From NCBI GenBank assembly GCA_920105625.2, contig OV050032.1:78969879-79033878 (forward strand): a DNA stretch of 64,000 nucleotides, written 5' to 3'. The position numbers and the translations under genes were made by a program. How positions within the stretch are numbered: the first letter of the stretch is position 1; each line of letters opens with the position of its first letter. Positions 50,767 through 62,467 of the stretch are shown here, one piece after another. The notes under the pieces are model-generated. The model did not search any database and was not told where the DNA came from. It worked only from the letters and a program-made list of their open reading frames with translations. The DNA is from Clusia tigrina. Lineage: Eukaryota > Arthropoda > Insecta > Diptera > Clusiidae.

Positions 50767-52783
50767 TGAAGTTTTATTAGTGTTTGATTTGGGACTCAAG
50801 GGTAGCATAGCTTTGAGTGATAGCTTAAATTGACAAGAGGCTCGAGTACTTTATTGTTACAAAATTTCAAGGTTTTATGGCGCTCCAGTAAAAAGTTACA
50901 AACATTTGTATGTTGCAACCTTTGATAGATGTAGGACGTACCATATAGAAGTTAGGGCCATTTGAAGTTGTATCAGTGTTTGATTTGGGACTCAAGGGTA
51001 GCATAGCTTTGAGCGATAGCTTCAATTTAAAAGAGGCTCGAGTACTCTATTGTTACAGCATTTCAAGGTTTTATGACGCTCCAGTAAAAAGATACAAGTA
51101 TTTGTATGTTGCAAACTTTGATAGGTGTAGGACGTACCATATAGAAGTTAGGGCCATTTGAAGTTTTATCAGTGTTTGATTTGGGACTTAAGGGTAGCAT
51201 AGCTTTGAGCGATAGCTTAAATTGACAAGAGGCTCGAGTACTTTATTGTTACAAAATTTCAAGGTTTTATGACGCTCCAGTAAAAAGTTACAAGCATTTG
51301 TATGTTGCAAACTTTGATAGTTGTAGGACGTACCGTATAGAAGTTAGGGCCATTTGAAGTTTTATCAGTGTTTGATTTGGGACTGAAGGGTAGCATAGCT
51401 TTGAGCGATAGCTTAAATTGACAAGAGGCTCGAGTACTTAATTGTTACAAAATTTCAAGGTTTTATGACGCTCCAGTAAAAAGATGCAAGCATTTGTATG
51501 TTGCAAACTTTGATAGGTGCAGGACGTACCGTATAGAAGTTAGGGCCATTTGAAGTTTTTTCAGTGTTTGATTTGGGACTCAAGGGTAGCATAGCTTTGA
51601 CCGATAGCTTAAATTGACAAGAGGCTCGAGTACTTTATTGTTACAAAATTTCAAGGTTTTATGACGCTCCAGTAAAAAGTTACAAGCATTTGTATGTTGC
51701 AAACTTTGATAGGTGTAGGATGTACCGTATAGAAGTTAGGGCCATTTGAAGTCTTATCAGTGTTTGATTTGGGACTCAAGGGTAGCATAGCTTTGAGCGA
51801 TAGCTTAAATTGACAAGAGGCTCGAATACTTTATTGTTACAAAATTTCAAGGTTTTATGACGCTCCAGTAAAAAGTTACAAGCATTTGTATGTTGCAAAC
51901 TTTGATAGGTGTAGGACGTATCGTATAGAAGTTAGGGCCAATTGAAGTTTTATCAGTGTGTGATTTGGGACTCAAGGGTAGCATAGCTTTGAGCGATAGC
52001 TTGAATTGACAAGAGGCTCGAGTGCTTTATTGCTACAAAATTTCAAGGTTTTATGACGCTTCAGTAAAAACTTACAAGCATTTGTATGTTGCAAACTTTG
52101 ATAGGTGTAGGACGTACCGTATAGAAGTTAGGGCCATTTGAAGTTTTATCAGTGTTTGATTTGGGACTCAAGAGTAACACAGCTTTGAGAGATAGCTTAA
52201 ATTGACAAGAGGCTCGAGTACTTTATTGTTAAAAAATTTCAGGGTTTTATAACGCTCCAGTAAAAAGTTACAAGCATTTGTATGTTGCAAACTTTGATAG
52301 TTGCAGGACGTACCGTATAGAAGTTAGGGCCATTTGAAGTTTAATCAGTGTCTGATTTCGGACTCAAGGGTAGCATAGCTTTGGGCGATAGCTTAAATTA
52401 ACAAGAGGCTCGATTGCTTTATTGTTACAAAATTTCAAGGTTTTATGACGCTCCAGTAAAAAGTTACAAGCATTTGTATGTTGCAAACTTTGATAGGTGT
52501 AGGACGTACCGTATAGAAGTTAGGGCCATTTGAAGTTTTATCAGTGTTTGATTTGGGACTCAAGGGTAGCATAGCTTTGAGCGATAGCTTAAATTGACAA
52601 GAGGCTCGAGTACTTTATTGTTACAAAATTTCAAGGTTTTATGACGCTCCAGTAAAAAGTTACAAGCATTTGTATGTTGCAAACTTTGATACGTGTAGGA
52701 CGTACCGTATAGAAGTTTGGGCCATTTGAAGTTTTATCAGTGTTTGATTTGGGACTCAAGGGGTAGCATAGCTTTGAGCGATT

Positions 52784-52983
52784 NNNNNNNNNNNNNNNNN
52801 NNNNNNNNNNNNNNNNNNNNNNNNNNNNNNNNNNNNNNNNNNNNNNNNNNNNNNNNNNNNNNNNNNNNNNNNNNNNNNNNNNNNNNNNNNNNNNNNNNNN
52901 NNNNNNNNNNNNNNNNNNNNNNNNNNNNNNNNNNNNNNNNNNNNNNNNNNNNNNNNNNNNNNNNNNNNNNNNNNNNNNNNNNN
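52784..52983. other. Assembly gap of exactly 200 N
   Basis: Two hundred consecutive N, a round number typical of a fixed-size scaffolding placeholder rather than a measured distance. The left side stops at about monomer position 56. The right side starts, on its own strand, at about monomer position 18. The satellite orientation reverses across the gap. The true missing sequence could be any length. Confidence 0.97.
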
Positions 52984-53355
52984 CACACTGATAAAACTTC
53001 AAATGGCCCTAACTTCTATACGGTACGTCCTACACTTATCAAGTTTGCAACATACATATGCTTGTAACTTTTTACTGGAGCGTCCTAAAACCTTGAAATT
53101 TTGTAACAATAAAGTACTCGAGCCTCTTGTCAATTTAACCTATCGCTCAAAGCTATGCTACCCTTGAGTCCCAAATCAAACACTGATAAGACTTCAAATG
53201 GCCCTAACTTCTATACGGTACGTCCTACACGTATCAAAGTTTGCAACATACAAATGCTTGTAACTTTTTACTGGAGCGTCATAAAATCTTGAAATTTTGT
53301 AACAATAAAGTACTCGAGTCTCTTGTCAATTTAAGCTATCGCTCAAAGCTATGCT
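52984..53355 (-). repeat. Gap-edge segment copied at 60917-61288
   Basis: At a constant offset of 7933 bp it shares CACACTGATAAAAC, the one-base loss in TATCAAGTTTGC/TACCAAGTTTGC, CATACATATGC, GCGTCCTAAAACC and AATTTAACC. The sequence beside the gap is thus ordinary array of this arm. Confidence 0.83.
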
Positions 53356-53589
53356 ACCCTTGAGTCCCAAATCAAACACTGATACAACTTCAAATGGCCC
53401 TAGCTTCTATACGGTACGTCCTACAACTATCAAAGTTTGCAACATACAAATGCTTGTAACTTTTTACTGGAGCGTCATAAAACCTTGAAATTTTTGTAAC
53501 AATAAAGTACTCGACCTTCTTGTCAATTTAAGCTATCGCTCAAAGCTATGTTACCCTTGAGTCCAAAATCAAGCACTGATAAAAATTCC

Positions 53590-53786
53590 AATGGCCCCTA
53601 ACTTCTATATGGTACGTCATACACCTATCAAAGTTTGCAACATACAAATACTTGTATCTTTTTACTGGAGCGTCATAAAACCTTGAAATTTTGTAGCAAT
53701 AGAGTACTCGAGCCTCTTTTCAATTGAAGCTATCGCTTAAAGCTATGCTACCTTTCAGTTTTAAATCAAACACTGATACAACTTCA
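53590..53786 (-). repeat. Divergent TTTAAAACTGAAAGG monomer, copy 5 (right arm)
   Basis: CCTTTCAGTTTTAAATC, CAAATACTTGTATC and TATATGGTACG correspond to copy 4. It is 197 bp long because of GGCCCCTA. Confidence 0.87.
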
Positions 53787-55159
53787 AATGGCCCTAACTT
53801 CTATACGGTACGTCCTACACCTATCAAAGTTTGCAACATACAAATGCTTGTAACATTTTACTGGAGCGTCATAAAACCTTGAAATTTTGTAACAATAAAG
53901 TACTCGAGTCTCTTGTCAATTTAAGCTATCGCTCAAAGCTATGCTACTCTTGAGTCCCAAATCAAACACCGATAAAACTTCAAATGGCCCTAACTTCTAT
54001 ACGGTACGTCCTATACCTATCAAAGTTTGCAACATACAAATGCTTGTAACTTTTTACTGGGGCGTCATAAAACCTTGAAATTTTGTAACAATAAAGTACT
54101 CGAGCCTCTTGTCAATTTAAGCTATCGCTCAAAGCTATGCTACCCTTGAGTCCCAAATCAAACACTGATAAAACTTCAAATGGCCCTAACTTCTATACGG
54201 TACGTCCTACAACTATCAAAGTTTGCAACATACAAATGCTTGTAACTTTTTACTGGAGCGTCATAAAACCTTGAAATTTTTGTAACAATAAAGTACTCGA
54301 GCCTCTTGTCAATTTAAGCTATCGCTCAAAGCTATGCTACCCTTGAGTCCCAAATCAAACACAAATAAATCTTGAAATGGCCCTAACTTCTATACGGTAC
54401 GTCCTACACCTATCAAAGCTGGCAATATACAAATGCTTGTAAATTTTTACTGGAGCGTCATAAAACCTTGAAATTTTGTAACAATAAAGTACTCGAGCCT
54501 CTTGTCAATTTAAGCTATCGCTCAAGGCTATGCTACCCTTGAGTCCCAAATCAAACACTGATAAAACTTCAAATGGCCCTAACTTCTATACGGTACGTCC
54601 TACACCTATCAAAGTTTGCAACATACAAATGCTTGTAACTTTTTACTGGAGCGTCATAAAACCTTGAAATTTTGTAACAATAAAGTACTCGAGCATCTTG
54701 TCAATTTAAGCTATCGCTCAAAGCTATGCTACCCTTGAGTCCCAAATCAAACACTGATGAAACTTCAAATGGCCCTAACTTCTATACGGTACGTCCTACA
54801 CCTATCAAAGTTTGCAACATACAAATGCTTGTAACATTTTACTGGAGCGTCATAAAACCTTGAAATTTTGTAACAATAAAGTACTCGAGCCTCTTGTCAA
54901 TTTAAGCTATCGCTCAAATCTATGCTACCCTTGAGTCCCAAATCAAACACTGATGAAACTTCAAATGGCCCTAACTTCTATACGGTACGTCCTACACCTA
55001 TCAAAGTTTGCAACATACAAATGCTTGTAACATTTTACTGGAGCGTCATAAAACCTTGAAATTTTGTAACAATAAAGTACTCGACCTTCTTGTCAATTTA
55101 AGCTATCGCTCAAAGCTATGCTACCCTTGAGTCCCAAATCAAACACTGATAAAACTTCA

Positions 55160-55355
55160 AATGGCCCTAACTTCTATATGGTACGTCCTACACCTATCAA
55201 AGTTTGCAACATACAAATACTTGTATCTTTTTACTGGAGCGTCATAAAACCTTGAAATTTTGTAGCAATAGAGTACTCGAGCCTCTTTTCAATTCAATCT
55301 ATCGCTTAAAGCTATGCTACCTTTCAGTTTTAAATCAAACACTGATACAACTTCA
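55160..55355 (-). repeat. Divergent TTTAAAACTGAAAGG monomer, copy 6 (right arm)
   Basis: Same markers as copy 5 and as 38824-39019. It is part of the inverted 0.78-kb match with the left arm. CAATTCAATC replaces the CAATTGAAGC of copy 5. Confidence 0.87.
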
Positions 55356-55952
55356 AATGGCCCTAACTTCTATACGGTACGTCCTACAGCTATCAAAGTT
55401 TGCAACATACAAATGTTTGTAACTTTTTACTGGAGCGCCATAAAACCTTGAAATTTTGTAACAATAAAGTACTCGAGCCTCTTGTCAATTTAAGCTATCA
55501 CTCGAAGCTATGCTGCCCTTGAGTCCCAAATCAAACACTGATAAAACTTCAAATGGCCTTAATACGTCCTACGCCTATCAAAGTTTGCAACATACGAATG
55601 TTTGTAACTTTTTACTGGAGCGCCATAAAACCTTGAAATTTTGTAACAATAAAGTACTCGAGCCTCTTGTCAATTTAAGCTATCGCTCAAAGCTATGCTA
55701 CCCTTGAGTCCCAAATCAATCACTGATAAAACTTGAAATGGCCCTAACTTATATACGGTACGTCCTACACCTATCAAAGTTTGCAACATACAAATGCTCG
55801 TAACTTTTTACTGGAGCGTCATAAAACCTTGAAATTTTGTAACAATAAAGCACTCGAGCCTCTTGTCAATTTAAGCTATCGCTCAAAGCTATGCTACCCT
55901 TGAGTCCCAAATCAAACACTGATAAAACTTCAAATGGCCCTAACTTCGTATA
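55174..55952 (-). repeat. Right partner of an inverted repeat with 38229-39006
   Basis: Read on the - strand it shows the left partner's markers in the same order and at the same total distance (about 770 bp). The two arms therefore share a specific block, not just the satellite family. Confidence 0.85.
55552..55736 (-). repeat. 185-bp monomer, copy 4 (right arm)
   Basis: GGCCTTAATACGTCCTACGCC is the reverse complement of the copy 2 variant (TTAAGGCC), tying this site to 38443-38627. Confidence 0.88.
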
Positions 55953-56519
55953 CGGTACGTCCTACACCTATCAAAGTTTGCAACATCCAAATGCTTGTAA
56001 CTTTTTACTGGAGCGTCATAAAACATTGAAATTTTTTAACAATAAAGTACTCGAGCCTCTTGTCAATTTAAGCTATCGCTCAAAGCTATGCTACTCTTGA
56101 GTCCCAAATCAAACACTGATAAAACTTCAAATGGCCCTAACTTATATACGGTACGTCCTACACCTATCAAAGTTTGCAACATACAAATGCTTCTAACTTT
56201 TTACTGGAGCGTCATAAAACCTTGAAATTTTGTAACAATAAAGCACTCGAGTCTCTTGTCAATTTAAGCTATCGCTCAAAGCTATGCTACCCTTGAGTCC
56301 CAAATCAAACACTGATAAAACTTCAAATGGCCCTAACTTCTAAACGGTACGTCCTACACCTATCAAAGTTTGCAACATACAAATGCTTGTAACTTTTTAC
56401 TGGAGCGTCATAAAACCTAGAAATTTTGTAACAATAAAGTACTCGAGCCTCTTGTCAATTAAAGCTATCGCTCAAAGCTATGCTACCCTTGAGTCCCAAA
56501 TCAATCACTGATAAGACTT

Positions 56520-57340
56520 CAAATGGCCCTAACTTCTATACGGTACGTCCTACACGTATCAAAGTTTGCAACATACAAATGCTTGTAACTTTTTACTGGA
56601 GCGTCATAAAATCTTGAAATTTTGTAACAATAAAGTACTCGAGTCTCTTGTCAATTTAAGCTATCGCTCAAAGCTATGCTATCCTTGAGTCCCAAATCAA
56701 ACACCGATAAAACTTCAAATGGCCCTAACTTCTATACGGTACGTCCTATACCTATCAAAGTTTGCAACATACAAATGCTTGTAACTTTTTACTGGGGCGT
56801 CATAAAACCTTGAAATTTTGTAACAATAAAGTACTCGAGCCTCTTGTCAATTTAAGCTATCGCTCAAAGCTATGCTACCCTTGAGTCCCAAATCAAACAC
56901 TCATAAAACTTCAAATGGCCCTAACTTCTATACGGTACGTCCTGCACCTATCAAAGTTTGCAACATACAAATGCTTCTAACTTTTTACTGGAGCGTAATA
57001 AAACCTTGAAATTTTGTAACAATAAAGTACTCGAGCCTCTTGTCAATTTAAGCTATCGCTCAAAGCTATGCTACCCTTGAGTCCCAAATCAAACACTGAT
57101 AAAACTTCAAATGGCCCTAACTTCTATACGGTACGTCCTATACCTATTAAAGTTTGCAAACATACAAATGCTTGTAACTTTTTACTGGAGCGTCATAAAG
57201 CCTTGAAACTTTGTAACAATAAAGTACTCGAGCCTCTTGTCAATTTAAGCAATCGCTCAAAGCTATGCTACCCTTGAGTCCCAAATCAAACACTGATAAG
57301 ACTTCAGATGGCCCTAACTTCTATACGGTACGTCCTACAC
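56520..57340 (-). repeat. Four-monomer block copied at 62468-63287 (offset 5948 bp)
   Basis: Shared markers: AAAATCTTG, GCTATCCTTGAG with CACCGATA, ACTGGGGCG, CACTCATAAAAC, GCGTAATAAAACC, ACCTATTAAAG with GCAAACATAC, CATAAAGCC and TTCAGATGG. The offset drops to 5947 after a one-base loss in the second copy (CTACGCTC near 63001). Confidence 0.86.
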
Positions 57341-58286
57341 CTATCAAAGTTTGCAACATACAAATACTTGTAACTTTTTACTGGAGCGTCATAAAACCTT
57401 GAAATTTTGTAACAATAAAGTACTCGAGCCTCTTGTCAATTTAAGCTATCGCTCAAAGCTATGCTACCCTTGAGTCCCAAATCAAACACTGATAAAACTT
57501 CAAATGGCCCAAACTTCTATACGGTACGTCCTACACGTATCAAAGTTTGCAACATACAAATGCTTGTAACTTTTTACTGGAGCGTCATAAAACCTTGAAA
57601 TTTTGTAACAATAAAGTACTCGAGCCTCTTGTCAATTTAAGCTATCGCTCAAAGCTATGCTACCCTTGAGTCCCAAATCAAACACTGATAAAACTTCAAA
57701 TGGCCCTAACTTCTATACGGTACGTCCTCCACCTATCAAAGTTTGCAACATACAAATGCTTGTAACTTTTTACTGGAGCGTCATAAAACCTTGAAATTTT
57801 GTAAAAATAAAGCACTCGAGCCTCTTGTCAATTTAAGCTATCGCTCAAAGCTATGCTACCCTTGAGTCCGAAATCAAACACTGATAAAACTTCAAATGGC
57901 CCTAACTTCTATACGGTACGTCCTACACCTATCAAAGTTTGCAACATACAAATGCTTGTAACTTTTTACTGGAGCGTCATAAAACCTTGAAATTTTGTAA
58001 CAATAAAGAACTCGAGCCTCTTGTCAATTTAAGCTATCGCTCAAAGCTGTGTTACCCTTGAGTCCCAAATCAAACACTGATAAAACTTCAAATGGCCCTA
58101 ACTTCTATACGATACGTCCTACACCTATCAAAGTTTGCAACATACAAATGCTTGCAACTTTTTACTGAAGCGTCATAAAACCTTCAAATTTTGTAGCAAC
58201 AAAGCACTCAAGCCTCTTGTCAATTTAAGCTATCGCTCAAAGCTATGCTACCCTTGAGTCCCAAATCAAACACTGATAAAACTTCA

Positions 58287-58450
58287 AATGGCCCTAACTT
58301 CTATACCGTAAAATCTTGTAAGTTTTTACTAGAGCGTCATAAAACCTTGAAATTTTGTAACAATAAAGTACTCGAACCTCTTGTCAATTTAAGCTATCGC
58401 TCAAAGCTATGCTACCCTTGAGTCCCAAATCAAACACTGATAAAACTTCA
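58287..58450 (-). repeat. 164-bp short monomer 11 (right arm)
   Basis: CTATACCGTAAAATCTTGTAAG is the reverse complement of the left-arm junction. It has TTTTTACTAGAGCG, and CTCGAACC in place of CTCGAGCC. Confidence 0.9.
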
Positions 58451-59626
58451 AATGGCCCAAACTTCTATACGGTACGTCCTACACGTATCAAAGTTTGCAA
58501 CATACAAATGCTTGTAACTTTTTACTGGAGCGTCATAAAACCTTGAAATTTTGTAACAATAAAGTACTCGAGCCTCTTGTCAATTTAAGCTATCGCTTAA
58601 AGCTATGCTACCCTTGAGTCCCAAATCAAACACTGATAAAACTTCAAATGGCCCTAACTTCTATACGGTACGTCCTACACCTATCAAAGTTTGCAACATA
58701 CAAATGCTTGTAACTTTTTACTGGAGCGTCATTAAACCTTGAAACTTTGTAACAATAAAGTACTCGAGCCTCTTGTCAATTTAAGCTATCGCTCAAAGCT
58801 ATGCTACCCTTGAGTCCCAGATCAAACACTGATAAAACTTCAAATGGCCCTAACTTCTATACGGTACGTCCTACACCTATCAAAGTTTGCAACATACAAA
58901 TGTTTGTAACTTTTTACTGGAGCGTCATAAAACCTTGAAATTTTGTAACAATAAAGCACTCGAGCCTCTTGTCAATTTAAGCTATCGCTCAAAGCTATGC
59001 TACCCTTGAGTCCCAAATCACACACTGATAAAACTTCAAATGGCCCTAACTTCTATACGGTACGTTCTACACTTACCAAAGTTTGCAACATACATATGCT
59101 TGTAACTTTTTACTGGAGCGTCCTAAAACCTTGAAATTTTGTAACAATAAAGTACTCGAGCCTCTTGTCAATTTAACCTATCGCTCAAAGCTATGCTACC
59201 CTTGAGTCCCAAATCAAACACTGATAAGACTTCAAATGGCCCTAACTTCTATACGGTACGTCCTACACGTATCAAAGTTTGCAACATACAAATGCTTGTA
59301 ACTTTTTACTGGAGCGTCATAAAATCTTGAAATTTTGTAACAATAAAGTACTCGAGTCTCTTGTCAATTTAAGCTATCGCTCAAAGCTATGCTACTCTTG
59401 AGTCCCAAATCAAACACCGATAAAACTTCAAATGGCCCTAACTTCTATACGGTACGTCCTATACCTATCAAAGTTTGCAACATACAAATGCTTGTAACTT
59501 TTTACTGGGGCGTCATAAAACCTTGAAATTTTGTAGCAATAAAGTACTCGAGCCTCTTGTCAATTTAACCTATCGCTCAAAGCTATGCAACCCTTGATTC
59601 CCAAATCAAACACTGATAAAACTTCA

Positions 59627-59790
59627 AATGGCCCTAACTTCTATACCGTAAAATCTTGTAAGTTTTTACTTGAGCGTCATAAAACCTTGAAATTTTGTAA
59701 CAATAAAGTACTCGAGCCTCTTGTCAATTTAAGCTATCGCTCAAAGCTATGCTACCCTTGAGTCCCAAATCAAACACTGATAAAACTTCA
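59627..59790 (-). repeat. 164-bp short monomer 12 (right arm)
   Basis: Same junction, with TTTTTACTTGAGCG. It is the second short monomer of the 1896-bp unit. Confidence 0.9.
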
Positions 59791-60182
59791 AATGGCCCAA
59801 ACTTCTATACGGTACGTCCTACACGTATCAAAGTTTGCAACATACTAATGCTTGTAACTTTTTACTGGAGCGTCATAAAACCTTGAAATTTTGTAACAAT
59901 AAAGTATTCGAGCCTCTTGTCAATTTAAGCTATCGCTTAAAGCTGTGTTACCCTTGAGTCCCAAATCAAACACTGATAAAACTTCAAATGGCCCTAACTT
60001 CTATACGATACGTCCTACACCTATCAAAGTTTGCAACATACAAATGCTTGCAACTTTTTACTGAAGCGTCATAAAACCTTCAAATTTTGTAGCAACAAAG
60101 CACTCGAGCCTCTTGTCAATTTAAGCTATCGCTCAAAGCTATGCTACCCTTGAGTCCCAAATCAAACACTGATAAAACTTCA

Positions 60183-60346
60183 AATGGCCCTAACTTCTAT
60201 ACCGTAAAATCTTGTAAGTTTTTACTAGAGCGTCATAAAACCTTGAAATTTTGTAACAATAAAGTACTCGAACCTCTTGTCAATTTAAGCTATCGCTCAA
60301 AGCTATGCTACCCTTGAGTCCCAAATCAAACACTGATAAAACTTCA
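60183..60346 (-). repeat. 164-bp short monomer 13 (right arm)
   Basis: 1896 bp after monomer 11, with the same ACTAGAGCG and CTCGAACC changes. Confidence 0.9.
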
Positions 60347-61521
60347 AATGGTCCAAACTTCTATACGGTACGTCCTACACGTATCAAAGTTTGCAACATA
60401 CAAATGCTTGTAACTTTTTACTGGAGCGTCATAAAACCTTGAAATTTTGTAACAATAAAGTACTCGAGCCTCTTGTCAATTTACGCTATCGCTTAAAGCT
60501 ATGCTACCCTTGAGTCCCAAATCAAACACTGATAAAACTTCAAATGGCCCTAACTTCTATACGGTACGTCCTACACCTATCAAAGTTTGCAACATACAAA
60601 TGCTTGTAACTTTTTACTGGAGCGTCATTAAACCTTGAAACTTTGTAACAATAAAGTACTCGAGCCTCTTGTCAATTTAAGCTATCGCTCAAAGCTATGC
60701 TACCCTTGAGTCCCAGATCAAACACTGATAAAACTTCAAATGGCCCTAACTTCTATACGGTACGTCCTACACCTATCAAAGTTTGCAACATACAAATGTT
60801 TGTAACTTTTTACTGGAGCGTCATAAAACCTTGAAATTTTGTAACAATAAAGCACTCGAGCCTCTTGTCAATTTAAGCTATCGCTCAAAGCTATGCTACC
60901 CTTGAGTCCCAAATCACACACTGATAAAACTTCAAATGGCCCTAACTTCTATACGGTACGTTCTACACTTACCAAGTTTGCAACATACATATGCTTGTAA
61001 CTTTTTACTGGAGCGTCCTAAAACCTTGAAATTTTGTAACAATAAAGTACTCGAGCCTCTTGTCAATTTAACCTATCGCTCAAAGCTATGCTACCCTTGA
61101 GTCCCAAATCAAACACTGATAAGACTTCAAATGGCCCTAACTTCTATACGGTACGTCCTACACGTATCAAAGTTTGCAACATACAAATGCTTGTAACTTT
61201 TTACTGGAGCGTCATAAAATCTTGAAATTTTGTAACAATAAAGTACTCGAGTCTCTTGTCAATTTAAGCTATCGCTCAAAGCTATGCTACTCTTGAGTCC
61301 CAAATCAAACACCGATAAAACTTCAAATGGCCCTAACTTCTATACGGTACGTCCTATACCTATCAAAGTTTGCAACATACAAATGCTTGTAACTTTTTAC
61401 TGGGGCGTCATAAAACCTTGAAATTTTGTAGCAATAAAGTACTCGAGCCTCTTGTCAATTTAACCTATCGCTCAAAGCTATGCAACCCTTGATTCCCAAA
61501 TCAAACACTGATAAAACTTCA

Positions 61522-61685
61522 AATGGCCCTAACTTCTATACCGTAAAATCTTGTAAGTTTTTACTTGAGCGTCATAAAACCTTGAAATTTTGTAACAATA
61601 AAGTACTCGAGCCTCTTGTCAATTTAAGCTATCGCTCAAAGCTATGCTACCCTTGAGTCCCAAATCAAACACTGATAAAACTTCA
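61522..61685 (-). repeat. 164-bp short monomer 14 (right arm)
   Basis: 1895 bp after monomer 12, with the same ACTTGAGCG change. The missing base is explained by ACCAAG against ACCAAAG near 60973. Confidence 0.9.
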
Positions 61686-62467
61686 AATGGCCCAAACTTC
61701 TATACGGTACGTCCTACACGTATCAAAGTTTGCAACATACTAATGCTTGTAACTTTTTACTGGAGCGTCATAAAACCTTGAAATTTTGTAACAATAAAGT
61801 ATTCGAGCCTCTTGTCAATTTAAGCTATCGCTTAAAGCTATGCTACCCTTGAGTCCCAAATCAAACACTGATAAAACTTCAAATGGCCCTAACTTCTATA
61901 CGGTACGTCCTACACCTATCAAAGTTTGCAACATACAAATGCTTGTAACTTTTTACTGGAGCGTCATTAAACCTTGAAACTTTGTAACAATAAAGTACTC
62001 GAGCCTCTTGTCAATTTAAGCTATCGCTCAAAGCTATGCTACCCTTGAGTCCCAGATCAAACACTGATAAAACTTCAAATGGCCCTAACTTCTATACGGT
62101 ACGTCCTACACCTATCAAAGTTTGCAACATGCAAATGTTTGTAACTTTTTACTGGAGCGTCATAAAACCTTGAAATTTTGTAACAATAAAGTACTCGAAC
62201 CTCTTGCCAATTTAATCTATCGCTCAAAGCTATGCTCCCCTTGAGTCCCAAATCAAACACTGAGAAAACTTCAAATGGCCCTAACTTGTATACGGTACGT
62301 CCTACACCTATCAAAGTTTGCAACATACAAATGCTTGTAACTTTTTACTGGAGCGTCATAAAACCTTGAAATATTGTAACAATAAAGTACCCGAGCCTCT
62401 TGCCAATCTAATCTATCGCTCAAAGCTATGCTCCCCTTGAGTCCCAAATCAAACACTGAGAAAACTT

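Larger units (their letters stand above)
1..52783 (+). repeat. 196-bp satellite array, left arm, about 271 monomers head to tail
   Basis: Every stretch is a copy of one 196-bp monomer. The landmark TGAAGTTTTATCAG recurs at 1, 197, 393, 589, 785 and so on. All copies point the same way. Neighbouring copies differ by scattered substitutions, while far-apart copies often share the same private variants, which is the mark of higher-order repeats. Length changes are few: 164-bp, 185-bp and 180-bp monomers plus 1-2 bp indels. Adding these up predicts 271 whole monomers plus 56 bases at the gap edge, and that is the phase seen, so no transposon or unique sequence is hidden inside. Intervals between the sub-features listed below hold only ordinary monomers. 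The role is inferred: heterochromatic satellite, possibly centromeric. The exact repeat family is not recognised. Confidence 0.97.
58048..59943 (-). repeat. 10-monomer tandem duplication, first copy (1896 bp: eight of 196, two of 164)
   Basis: The junction word AGCTGTGTTACCC occurs at about 58045 and 59941. Internal markers (CTATACGATACG, CTTGCAACTTTTTACTGAAGCG, two short monomers, TCATTAAACC, CCCAGATC, ATCACACACTG, CACCGATA/ACTGGGGCG, GCAACCCTTGATTCC) repeat in the next 1895 bp. Confidence 0.9.
59944..61838 (-). repeat. 10-monomer tandem duplication, second copy (1895 bp)
   Basis: Same order as the first copy, with one base lost near 60973. Just after it the array re-enters the phase of about 58600 (GCTTAAAGCTATGC, TCATTAAACC), so a third, partial copy follows. 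Confidence 0.9.

Noticed and set aside
52631..53067. Frames of 76-123 codons across the gap
   Set aside because: Most of each is N, so they are artefacts of translating unknown bases.
38229..55952. Inverted partners as terminal inverted repeats of a giant transposon
   Set aside because: Everything between and around them is the same satellite. An inversion or a misoriented contig explains the arrangement.
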